From contig DASXEH010000002.1 of the NCBI GenBank assembly GCA_036490215.1, positions 1 through 64,000 of the forward strand: DNA of 64,000 nt. Reading direction: 5' to 3'. A model generated the notes under the pieces. The model saw only the letters and a program-made list of their open reading frames with translations, did no database searches and had not been told where the DNA came from. This stretch comes from JASHSH01 sp036490215 (GTDB lineage Bacteria > Pseudomonadota > Alphaproteobacteria > Rhodospirillales > Magnetospirillaceae). This document shows positions 18,144 to 26,054 of this stretch, piece after piece (the first letter of the stretch is position 1; each line of letters begins with the position of its first letter). The position numbers and the translations under genes were made by a program.

Positions 18144-18153
18144 GGGTTAACCC
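18144..18153. promoter_or_regulatory. Perfect palindrome GGGTTAACCC upstream of the eight-gene operon
   Basis: A 10-bp perfect palindrome, 54 bases upstream of the M29-like gene start. It lies between a TTGGAA-like and a CATTTA-like hexamer on the minus strand, so it could be an operator inside that operon's promoter. The promoter hexamers are weak. Confidence 0.3.
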
Positions 18154-18307
18154 TGGGTTTCCAAGGTAGATCGCCATCCTCTGCCCTGCCCAGCGATTAA
18201 GCTTCCTAAACCCCAGATTTGCCGATAATGCTTAATCATTGAGCAGAAAAGGCAGGCCGGGGCCACGAAAAATGGGGATTTGCCCCGGAATTCTCGCCGG
18301 TTACGGT

Positions 18308-18322
18308 TGGCACACGGGTTGC
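18308..18322 (+). promoter_or_regulatory. Sigma-54 (RpoN) promoter, -24/-12 elements
   Basis: TGGCAC (18308-18313), five bases, then TTGC (18319-18322) is an exact match to the -24/-12 core TGGCAC-N5-TTGC, with the GG and GC dinucleotides 12 bases apart as required. It points toward the ATP-grasp gene and predicts transcription starting near 18334, about 20 bases before its ATG. An inverted pair GATTAAGC (18195-18202) and GCTTAATC (18230-18237), 35 bp centre to centre and about 110-75 bp upstream of the -24 element, is a candidate enhancer-protein site. Confidence 0.75.
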
Positions 18323-18354
18323 CTCTAGTGTCGTAAAGGCGTGATGTAGGGTCG

Positions 18355-19779
18355 ATGTCGGGGAACGGTTTTTTCGATGAGATGCATGGCCGGGACGGTA
18401 GGGTGCGGGCACCCTATTCCGGTATCGCTCGCTGGCTCAAGGATACGCCCGGCGCGACCTTCGAGGCCAAACGGCAACAAGCCGATCTGCTGTTCCAGCG
18501 CCTCGGCATCACCTTTGCGGTCTATGGCAGCACGGCCGGCACCGAGCGCCTGATCCCCTTCGACATCGTTCCGCGCATTCTGTCCGGGTCCGAATGGCGC
18601 AAGCTCGAGACGGGCCTGTTCCAGCGGGTGCGTGCGCTAAACATGTTCCTGCACGACATCTATCACGGCCAGGAGATCATCAAGGCCGGCGTAATCCCGT
18701 CGTCGCAGATCATCCGCAATGCGCTCTACCGGCCCGAGATGAAAGATCTCGACGTGCCCGCCAATGTCTATGTCCATATCGCCGGCATCGACATCGTGCG
18801 CGTGGCCGAGGGCGAGTTCTATGTGCTCGAAGACAATCTGCGCACGCCGTCGGGCGTCTCCTACATGCTGGAGAACCGCTCGGTGATGATGCGGTTGTTC
18901 CCCGCGCTGTTCCACGACAACCGCGTCGCGCCGGTGGCCCACTACCCAGCCGAGTTGCTGCGCCGCCTGCGTTCCGTGGCCCCGCCGATGGCCGACTCCA
19001 ACCCGACCGTCGCGGTGATGACACCCGGCCCCTATAACAGCGCCTATTTCGAACACGCCTTCCTGGCCGAGGAAATGGGTGTCGAACTGGTGGAAGGCAA
19101 AGATCTGTTCGTGCGTGGCGACGCGGTGTGGATGCGCACCACCGAGGGCCCGCGCAAGGTCGATATCATCTATCGCCGCCTCGACGATCACTGCCTCGAC
19201 CCGCTGGCCTTCGATCCGGATTGCACGCTGGGCGTTCCAGGTCTGCTCTCGGTCTACCGCAATGGCGGCGTGACTCTGGCCAACGCCGTCGGCACCGGCG
19301 TCGCCGATGATAAATCGACCTATCTGTTCGTGCCCGAGATCATCCGCTTCTATCTCGGCGAGGAACCGATCCTCAACAACGTGCCCACCTATCGCTGCGA
19401 CCGCGAATCCGACCGCGCCTATGTGCTCGAGCATATCCACGAGCTGGTGGTGAAGGAAACGCAAGGCTCGGGCGGCTACGGCATGCTGGTCGGCCCCAAG
19501 GGCACCAAGGCCGATCACGAGAAGTTCCGCGCGCTGATCCAAGCCGATCCCGAAGGTTATATCGCCCAACCCACACTCGCTTTGTCCACCTGCCCCACTT
19601 TCGTCGATGAAGGCGTGGCGCCGCGGCATATCGATCTGCGGCCCTTCGTGCTGACCGGCAAGGACGGGATGGCGGTGGTGCCGGGCGGACTGACGCGCGT
19701 GGCGCTGACCAGCGGTTCGCTCGTGGTCAATTCGTCGCAGGGCGGCGGCACCAAAGACACCTGGGTGCTGGAGGACTGA
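18355..19779 (+). CDS. Circularly permuted ATP-grasp protein (type 2), predicted peptide/amide ligase
   Basis: A 474-residue protein of the DUF404/DUF407 family. Family signatures seen: EDNLRTPSGVSYMLENR (159-175), the glycine-rich nucleotide loop VVKETQGSGGYGM (365-377), HIDLRPFVL (425-433), GGLTRVAL and SQGGGTKDTWVL near the C-terminus. Comparative genomics has long predicted that this family makes an amide bond on an unknown small peptide, together with alpha-E and transglutaminase partners, which is the arrangement here. The stop and the next ATG share a base (TGATG), implying coupling. Expression is probably sigma-54 dependent. Confidence 0.92.
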   Translation: MSGNGFFDEMHGRDGRVRAPYSGIARWLKDTPGATFEAKRQQADLLFQRLGITFAVYGSTAGTERLIPFDIVPRILSGSEWRKLETGLFQRVRALNMFLHDIYHGQEIIKAGVIPSSQIIRNALYRPEMKDLDVPANVYVHIAGIDIVRVAEGEFYVLEDNLRTPSGVSYMLENRSVMMRLFPALFHDNRVAPVAHYPAELLRRLRSVAPPMADSNPTVAVMTPGPYNSAYFEHAFLAEEMGVELVEGKDLFVRGDAVWMRTTEGPRKVDIIYRRLDDHCLDPLAFDPDCTLGVPGLLSVYRNGGVTLANAVGTGVADDKSTYLFVPEIIRFYLGEEPILNNVPTYRCDRESDRAYVLEHIHELVVKETQGSGGYGMLVGPKGTKADHEKFRALIQADPEGYIAQPTLALSTCPTFVDEGVAPRHIDLRPFVLTGKDGMAVVPGGLTRVALTSGSLVVNSSQGGGTKDTWVLED

Positions 19780-20729
19780 TGCTCTCAAGCACCGCCGAAA
19801 GCCTCTACTGGATGGGCCGCTATATCGAGCGGGCCGAGAACGTCGCGCGCATCATCGATGTCAGCCACCGCCTCGAGGCGCAGGGCCGCATGCATGGCGG
19901 GACCGAGTCCGAATGGAGCGCCGTCCTCAAGATACTGACCGCCGAGGCCCAGTTCAGCGAGCGGTATCCGCATGCCGATCAGGAGAGCGTGACCGCCTTC
20001 GTCACCATCGACCAGAAGAACCCGTCCTCGATCTGGAATTGCGTCTATGCGGCGCGCGAGAACGCCCGCGCGTTGCGTGCCACGATCTCTTCCGAGCTTT
20101 GGGAATGCGTCAACTCGACTTGGCTCGGCCTGCGCGATCTCGATATGGCCGGGCTGCAGGCGCGCGGCGCGCGCGAATTCTTCGACTGGGTCAAGGAGCG
20201 TTCGCATCAGTTCCGCGGCGTCGCCCATGGCACGATGCTCCACAACGAGGCCTTCGCCTTCAACCGCATCGGCACCTTCATCGAGCGCGCCGACAACACG
20301 TCGCGTCTGCTCGACACCAAATATCAGTTACTGGCGGCGAATACCGGCGAGGGCGCCAATGCCGATCCGGCCACCAGCTACTATGAATGGGGCGCGGTGT
20401 TGCGCGCGGTCAGCGCGTTCCGCGCCTATCATCAGGTCTACAAGGACGTGATCACGTCGGAGCGTGTGGCCGAAATGCTTGTGCTGCGCGCCGATATGCC
20501 GCGCTCGCTGCGATTCTGCTTCGACAACGTGACCAGCCATCTTGAAAGCCTGAGCGGCGGACGCCAACTCGAATGTGAGCGCCTGGCCGGCGAATTCCGC
20601 GCGCGGCTGCGCTACGGCCGCATGGAGCGCATTCTCGAGACGGGGTTGCACGACTTCCTGGAAGAAGCGTCGAGCCGCATTGCCTCGATCGCGATCCAAC
20701 TCTCCAAAGATTTCTTGATGACGGTGTAG
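19779..20729 (+). CDS. Alpha-E domain protein (DUF403)
   Basis: A 316-residue, almost wholly helical protein. The N-terminus MLSSTAESLYWMGRYIERAEN is diagnostic of the alpha-E family, and the FIERADNTSRLLDTKY block near residue 166 is the second conserved segment. No catalytic motif is recognised. The family occurs almost always beside the permuted ATP-grasp protein, sometimes fused to it, and is thought to be its partner. It overlaps that gene by one base and is followed 9 bases later by the transglutaminase gene. Confidence 0.92.
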   Translation: MLSSTAESLYWMGRYIERAENVARIIDVSHRLEAQGRMHGGTESEWSAVLKILTAEAQFSERYPHADQESVTAFVTIDQKNPSSIWNCVYAARENARALRATISSELWECVNSTWLGLRDLDMAGLQARGAREFFDWVKERSHQFRGVAHGTMLHNEAFAFNRIGTFIERADNTSRLLDTKYQLLAANTGEGANADPATSYYEWGAVLRAVSAFRAYHQVYKDVITSERVAEMLVLRADMPRSLRFCFDNVTSHLESLSGGRQLECERLAGEFRARLRYGRMERILETGLHDFLEEASSRIASIAIQLSKDFLMTV

Positions 20730-20738
20730 GAGGTGCCC

Positions 20739-21590
20739 ATGCGCGTCGCCATCAGCCACGAAACGGTCTACCGCTATGCCAGCCCGGCCGAGTATTCGAT
20801 CCAATATCTGCGCATGACGCCGCTCTCGGGCATCCAGCAGCGCGTGCTGAACTGGAAGCTCTTCGCGCCCGCGCCGCTGGTGCCCTGGACCGACGCTTTC
20901 GGCAATTCGACCCATGTCCTGGTGATGGACCGCGCCCATGACGAGATCCGCGTTCAGGCGGTCGGCGAGGTCGAGATCGCCGATGGCGGCAAGCCCCTGC
21001 TCTCCGATGGCGAGCCGCACGCGCCCGAGCTCTTTCTGCGCGAGACCAAGCTGACCGAAGCCGACAAGCAGGTGCGCGAGTTCGCGCAGAAATTCCTGTC
21101 GGGCTTCAAGACCAATCCCGGCGCGGGCCTCGAAGGGTTGATGACCGGCATCCGCAATACGATCGACTACAAGCCGGGCGCGACCCATGTGGCAACCTCG
21201 GCCAGCCAGGCGCTCACCGCCGGCGCCGGCGTCTGCCAGGACCACGCCCATCTGTTCGTCTCGTGCTGCCGCGCCCTGGGCGTTCCGGCCCGCTATGTCA
21301 GCGGCTATCTCTGCACCGACGCGGTGGGCGATGCCAATATGGCCAGCCATGCCTGGGCCGAGGCCTGGGTCGACGGTTCGGGCTGGCTGAGCTACGACGT
21401 GGCCAACCGTATGTCCAACGCCAAGGCCCATGTCCGTGTGGCGGTGGGTTTGGACTATCTCGATGCGGCCCCGGTTCGAGGCATCCGCAAAGGCGGCCAT
21501 GGTGAAGAGCTGGATGTCGAGGTCCTGGTCGGTGATGCCCGCCAAGCCAAGGCCGACTTAGAAAAGCTCAAAAAAGCGCAACAACAATAA
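20739..21590 (+). CDS. Transglutaminase-like cysteine protease-fold protein
   Basis: The 283-residue protein has an N-terminal bacterial transglutaminase beta domain (MRVAISHETVYRYASPAEYS) and a catalytic transglutaminase-like core with triad candidates Cys166 (GAGVCQDHAH), His204 (ASHAWAEAW) and Asp220 (GWLSYD). AGGAGG precedes the start region; the Met at 20739 gives the family's usual beginning, with one two codons upstream as alternative. It closes the three-gene ATP-grasp operon and is expected to cleave or form an amide bond on the product of the ligase. Confidence 0.92.
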   Translation: MRVAISHETVYRYASPAEYSIQYLRMTPLSGIQQRVLNWKLFAPAPLVPWTDAFGNSTHVLVMDRAHDEIRVQAVGEVEIADGGKPLLSDGEPHAPELFLRETKLTEADKQVREFAQKFLSGFKTNPGAGLEGLMTGIRNTIDYKPGATHVATSASQALTAGAGVCQDHAHLFVSCCRALGVPARYVSGYLCTDAVGDANMASHAWAEAWVDGSGWLSYDVANRMSNAKAHVRVAVGLDYLDAAPVRGIRKGGHGEELDVEVLVGDARQAKADLEKLKKAQQQ

Positions 21591-21605
21591 ACTGAACCAA
21601 TCCGG

Positions 21606-21634
21606 TAGTTGCCCGGGGCAGTCTCCGCTAGGAT
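21606..21634 (+). promoter_or_regulatory. Candidate promoter of the first hybrid kinase
   Basis: TAGTTG (21606-21611), 17 bases, TAGGAT (21629-21634). The same layout, with an identical 11-base CGCTAGGATAG around the -10, lies upstream of the second kinase. The predicted leader is about 70 bases in both cases and contains here a perfect CGTCTT/AAGACG hairpin at 21669-21684. Confidence 0.4.
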
Positions 21635-21712
21635 AGCCGCGGGAGATAAGCTGTCCGGGTGCTGGCGTCGTCTTGGGGAAGACGGTGAATCCAGACCCCA
21701 TCGGGGGCGTCT

Positions 21713-24700
21713 ATGGTTTTGCCAGATAGCGGTCAGCTGGCACCATGGTTGACGAGTTTGGGCGGGAATGTCGTGGCGGGTGGCGCCGCGATCATGCTCT
21801 ATGCCGCAATCAAGGGCATCTTCGATCGTGAAAGCCGGCTGCGCGATTCTCTCGCGATCGGCCTGATCTTCGGCTGCGCGGCTTTGGTCGCGATGCGGTT
21901 CACGATCGAGATCGGCTCCGGCATCATCATCGACACCCGCAATGTCTTCATTCTGATCGGCAGCCTGTTCGGCGGCCCGATCGGCGCCGGGATCGCCACT
22001 GTGATGACGGCGGCCTATCGCCTGACGATGGGCGGGATCGGCGCCGCCCAAGGTTTCGTCAGCATCTTCCTGACCGGCGCTTTAGGTACGGCAATTGCGC
22101 TGCGCTATGGCGAGCGCGTTCGCGCTTTCGGTTATCGCGAGCTTGGCGCTGTCGCCCTAGCGGAAGCGGTGCTGACTGTTCTATGGCGCCGTTTCTATTA
22201 CGACGTCGTTGTCGATCTGCCGGGCCTGCCGCTCGGCGCCGAGATCGCCGTCTTGATCACCTTCGTGCTGAGCATCCTGCTTCTCGGCACGGCGATGAGC
22301 ATGACCCACTACCGCATCTGGTGGCAGACCGAGAACCGCCTGTCGGATCTGCTGACCACGGCATCAGATCTGGTATGGGAAACCGACCTCGAACGGCGCC
22401 TTACCTTCGTCTCAGGGCGCCATCTGGCCATTCTCGGCTATACGCCAGACGAGTTGATCGGGCGGCCCATCGACGATTTCCGCAGCGGTTGGCTGACTGA
22501 CGAGGACCGCGCCGCATTTTCTGCGGCACGCACCGCCCACCGCCCCTTCAGCGACCTCACCGCCGTCATGAAAACCAAGGACGGTACGGAAAGGCTGTTG
22601 CTGACGCAGGGCGTGCCGATGTTCGACGCGAACAGGCGATTCATCGGCTATCGCGGAACGGCAACCGACATCACCGATCGCGAGCGCATGGTGGTCGAGT
22701 TGCGCGACCGCGAGGAAGAATTGCGCATCAGCCGCGACCATTTGGCGCGGGCACAGCAGGTCGCCGCCGTTGCCAGCATCGATGTGGATCTGCTGACCCT
22801 GGAAACACTGTGGTCCGATCACGCGTATAAACTGTTCGATCTGGACCCGGGACCGACGATCCCCGATCTCGCCAAGATCCTTTCCGCCGTCCATCCCGCC
22901 GATCGCGATCTGTTGGGTGACTCGATCAAAGAGTCCCGGCGCGGCCACGACACGGCGAACATCGAATTCAGGGTCGTCCACCGCAATGGCGATGTTCGAT
23001 GGCTTCATCGCATAGCGCTGATCGTCCGCGATGCGGGTGGCAAGCCAATCCGGATCACCTCGACGATCCGCGACATCACCGCGCAAAGGAAAAATGACGA
23101 TGCTCTTCGCGCCAGCCAGGAACACCTTCTGCTGGCGCAGGAGGTGGCGCATCTGGCCAGCGGCGAGGTCGATCTGGCCACCGGCGTGGTATCTCTGAGC
23201 GACACCTCCGCCGTGATTCTTGATTTCGACATGGTATCGGAACCGATAACTTACGCGCTCTTCATGACGCGCGTGCACCCGGAAGATTTGCCGATGATCT
23301 CCGCGATCTTCGAACGCACGCGGCGTGGCGAAGACACCGAGCCCGCGATCTTCCGATTCATTCACAAAGCCGGTCCGATGCGATGGCTGCAACGCAATGC
23401 CGCTATCCGGCGCAACGAAGCCGGCGTTCCCACCACCGCTGTGATCACGTATCTCGACGTCACCGAGCGCGTCGAAATGGAAGGAACACTGCGGCAGAGC
23501 CGCGAACATCTGGCGTTGGCGCAGCAGGTCGGCCAGATCGGCAGTGCCGAACTCCACATCAAGACAGGAAAGACGCGCTGGTCCGACGCCTGGTTCAACA
23601 TCTTGGGACTCGATCCGAAGGTTGCCGTCGCCGGCTCCGACACCTATCTCGCCTGCATCCATCCCGACGATCGCGATCTCGTCAAATCGCGCACCACGCG
23701 AAGCCATACCGGCCAGACCAACGAACCCTCCGAATACCGTATCGTCCGGCCGGATGGAGAAACGCGCTGGATTTACACACGCACGACGGTGCTGGGCGAC
23801 ACCGCCATCGCCACGCTGCAGGACATCACCGACCGCAAGCGCGCCGAGATCGAGTTGCGCGAGCGCGAGAACCAGCTTCTGGTGACCACGAGCCATCTGG
23901 CCAGCGCACAGCGTGTCGGCAAGATGGGTAGCGTCGAGATCGATCCGCAAACCGGTTGGGCTACCTGGTCGGCCGAACAGTATCACCTGCTCGGCTTCGA
24001 TCAGGCGAAGGGCCGGCCGTCGGCAGATCAATATTATGGCGGCGTTCATCCCGACGATCGCCAGCGCCTAAGGGATATTCGGGCGCGGGAACTGTCGAGC
24101 CACGAGACGGAACCAGTCGACTATCGCTGGCTGGGCTCGGGTGGGCCAATGCGATGGATTCGCCGGCATGCGGAACTGATCCGCGATGCCGATGGCAAAC
24201 CGACACGGTGGATTGCCGTCCACCAGGACATCACAGAAGAACGGCGCTCCGCAGCTCAGCTGATCGACCGGGAAGCACAGCTCAACCGCAGTCGCGAACA
24301 TCTGGCGATTGCGCAGCTGATCGCCAAACTGGGCAGTATCGAGCTGGATCTGCGCACCAACGAACTTTACTGGTCCGAAGAAGTATATCGCATCCTTGGG
24401 GTCGAACCGGCGGCCGTTCCCAGCGTCGGCCAGTTTCGCGCCGTGGTTCATCCCGATGATCTGCCGACCTTCGATGACGTCGGGCAACGCGTGCGCGAAG
24501 GACACGACGTCGAGCCGAGCGAGCTTCGGCTTCTTCGCCCCGACGGCGAGACGCGCTGGATATTGCGGTCGGTGCGCGTATTCCGCGACGATGCCGGCAA
24601 TCTCAGCAAAAGCGTAGCCACGCTTCAGGACATCACCGATCTCAAGAAGGCCCAGTTCGAACGCCAGCAGCTCGAACGCCAATTGACCCAGGCGCAGAAA

Positions 24701-25816
24701 ATGGAAGCTGTCGGCAATCTCACCGGCGGCGTCGCGCACGACTTCAACAATCTCCTATCGGTCATGCTGGGCCGGTTGGAGATGGCCGAAGAGGACATGG
24801 CCGATCGCCCCGAGGTGCGCGAGTGGATCCGCACCTGCATCAAGGCGGCGCATCGCGGCGCGGCGCTGACCCGCAGTATGCTCGCCTTCTCGCGTCAGCA
24901 GGCATTGCAACCGGTCGATCTGGATCTCGGCGCCGTGGTCGGCGAAATGATGGAGCTTTTGCCGCGCACACTGGGCGAGACGATCGAAATCCGCACGATC
25001 CGCTCGGAGAGCCTCTGGTCGTGCCGGGCCGATCCGGCACAGGTGCAGAACGCGCTGCTCAATCTGGCGCTGAACGCACGTGACGCCATGCCAGGCGGCG
25101 GCACGTTATCGATCGAGACGTCGAATGCCCATCTAGACGAAGTCTATGCGATGAAGGCGACCGATGTGACACCGGGAGACTATGTCTGTCTGTCGGTCTC
25201 CGATACCGGCACAGGCATGCCGCCCGATGTGATCGCGCGCGCCTGTGAGCCGTTCTTCACCACGAAGGAAGTCGGCAAAGGCAGCGGGCTTGGCCTCAGC
25301 ATGGTCTACGGCTTCGTCAAACAGTCGGGCGGACATCTCAGAATCTACAGCGAGGTCGGCACCGGCACGACGATCCAACTCTATTTTCCACGCGGTGCAT
25401 CGAAGTTGACGGCGGTCGAAGCGCCGCAGGATCAGTGGCGCAAAGTTGCCGATGGCGAGACGGTGCTGGTCGTCGAAGACGATGAAGACATGCGCGCCCT
25501 GGCGGTAACGCAACTCGAACGGCTCGGTTATCTGGTCTTTGCCGGAACCAACGCCGCCGAAGGGCTGAGCCTGGTTCGTCAGCACCCCAAAGCGACGCTG
25601 CTCCTAACCGATATCACGCTGCCCGGCGGCAAGGACGGACGGAAACTGGCTGAGGAAGCAGTGCAGCATTCGCCGTCGCTGAAAATCCTGCTCATGTCTG
25701 GATACAGTGAGAGCATGCTGACGCGGAGCAAGCCATCCGATATCGGCATTCCGCTTCTGCAAAAGCCCTTCGGCATCCGGGATTTGATCGAAAAACTCAG
25801 GATCGTCATAGCTTAA
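21713..25816 (+). CDS. Hybrid histidine kinase: LytS-type 5TM sensor, 6 PAS domains, kinase, receiver
   Basis: A 1367-residue membrane sensor. Residues 1-200 form a 5TM receptor of LytS/YhcK type, with the signature GGPIGAGIATVMTAAYR then GG. One conventional PAS (about 210-325) is followed by five PAS_3-type units beginning near 329, 462, 591, 714 and 849, each led by a helix ending REHLALAQ-like and holding HPDD and DGETRW motifs. The kinase core has His1009 (GGVAHDFNNLL), N-box Asn1121, DTGTGMP and GKGSGLGLSMV. The receiver has phospho-acceptor Asp1300 and Lys1351. No separate output regulator is adjacent. It is a tandem paralogue of the next gene. Confidence 0.93.
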   Translation: MVLPDSGQLAPWLTSLGGNVVAGGAAIMLYAAIKGIFDRESRLRDSLAIGLIFGCAALVAMRFTIEIGSGIIIDTRNVFILIGSLFGGPIGAGIATVMTAAYRLTMGGIGAAQGFVSIFLTGALGTAIALRYGERVRAFGYRELGAVALAEAVLTVLWRRFYYDVVVDLPGLPLGAEIAVLITFVLSILLLGTAMSMTHYRIWWQTENRLSDLLTTASDLVWETDLERRLTFVSGRHLAILGYTPDELIGRPIDDFRSGWLTDEDRAAFSAARTAHRPFSDLTAVMKTKDGTERLLLTQGVPMFDANRRFIGYRGTATDITDRERMVVELRDREEELRISRDHLARAQQVAAVASIDVDLLTLETLWSDHAYKLFDLDPGPTIPDLAKILSAVHPADRDLLGDSIKESRRGHDTANIEFRVVHRNGDVRWLHRIALIVRDAGGKPIRITSTIRDITAQRKNDDALRASQEHLLLAQEVAHLASGEVDLATGVVSLSDTSAVILDFDMVSEPITYALFMTRVHPEDLPMISAIFERTRRGEDTEPAIFRFIHKAGPMRWLQRNAAIRRNEAGVPTTAVITYLDVTERVEMEGTLRQSREHLALAQQVGQIGSAELHIKTGKTRWSDAWFNILGLDPKVAVAGSDTYLACIHPDDRDLVKSRTTRSHTGQTNEPSEYRIVRPDGETRWIYTRTTVLGDTAIATLQDITDRKRAEIELRERENQLLVTTSHLASAQRVGKMGSVEIDPQTGWATWSAEQYHLLGFDQAKGRPSADQYYGGVHPDDRQRLRDIRARELSSHETEPVDYRWLGSGGPMRWIRRHAELIRDADGKPTRWIAVHQDITEERRSAAQLIDREAQLNRSREHLAIAQLIAKLGSIELDLRTNELYWSEEVYRILGVEPAAVPSVGQFRAVVHPDDLPTFDDVGQRVREGHDVEPSELRLLRPDGETRWILRSVRVFRDDAGNLSKSVATLQDITDLKKAQFERQQLERQLTQAQKMEAVGNLTGGVAHDFNNLLSVMLGRLEMAEEDMADRPEVREWIRTCIKAAHRGAALTRSMLAFSRQQALQPVDLDLGAVVGEMMELLPRTLGETIEIRTIRSESLWSCRADPAQVQNALLNLALNARDAMPGGGTLSIETSNAHLDEVYAMKATDVTPGDYVCLSVSDTGTGMPPDVIARACEPFFTTKEVGKGSGLGLSMVYGFVKQSGGHLRIYSEVGTGTTIQLYFPRGASKLTAVEAPQDQWRKVADGETVLVVEDDEDMRALAVTQLERLGYLVFAGTNAAEGLSLVRQHPKATLLLTDITLPGGKDGRKLAEEAVQHSPSLKILLMSGYSESMLTRSKPSDIGIPLLQKPFGIRDLIEKLRIVIA
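22697..24640 (+). repeat. Internal array of five diverged PAS-coding repeats
   Basis: Five units of roughly 370-405 bases, beginning near 22697, 23096, 23483, 23852 and 24257. Each starts with the code for a helix ending in a His-Leu-(hydrophobic)-x-Ala-Gln core followed by a GS(A/I)E segment, then a WSD and HPDD block. Confidence 0.75.
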
Positions 25817-25950
25817 CCGATACGTCGATAAGCCCCCGCAGGGTATCGGCCAAGCGGTGATAAGATTTGTTCAGCCCCACCTTCGGCGACTGCGCAGCAT
25901 TCCCATCTGTCTCAAGTGCTGCGGCGCCCCAGAAAACCTTTCCATTCTGG

Positions 25951-25979
25951 TAGGTGATCGCATCCGCCTGCGCTAGGAT
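25951..25979 (+). promoter_or_regulatory. Candidate promoter of the second hybrid kinase
   Basis: TAGGTG (25951-25956), 17 bases, TAGGAT (25974-25979) inside CGCTAGGATAG, the same 11 bases found before the first kinase. The start codon lies about 75 bases downstream. The 238-base gap between the kinases holds no gene. Confidence 0.4.
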
Positions 25980-26054
25980 AGTTCCTCAGGGGGCAAAATA
26001 TAGGACGAGGACCGACCGGGTCTCCTTCGCTCGTCCGGTCGGCCATGTTGATAC

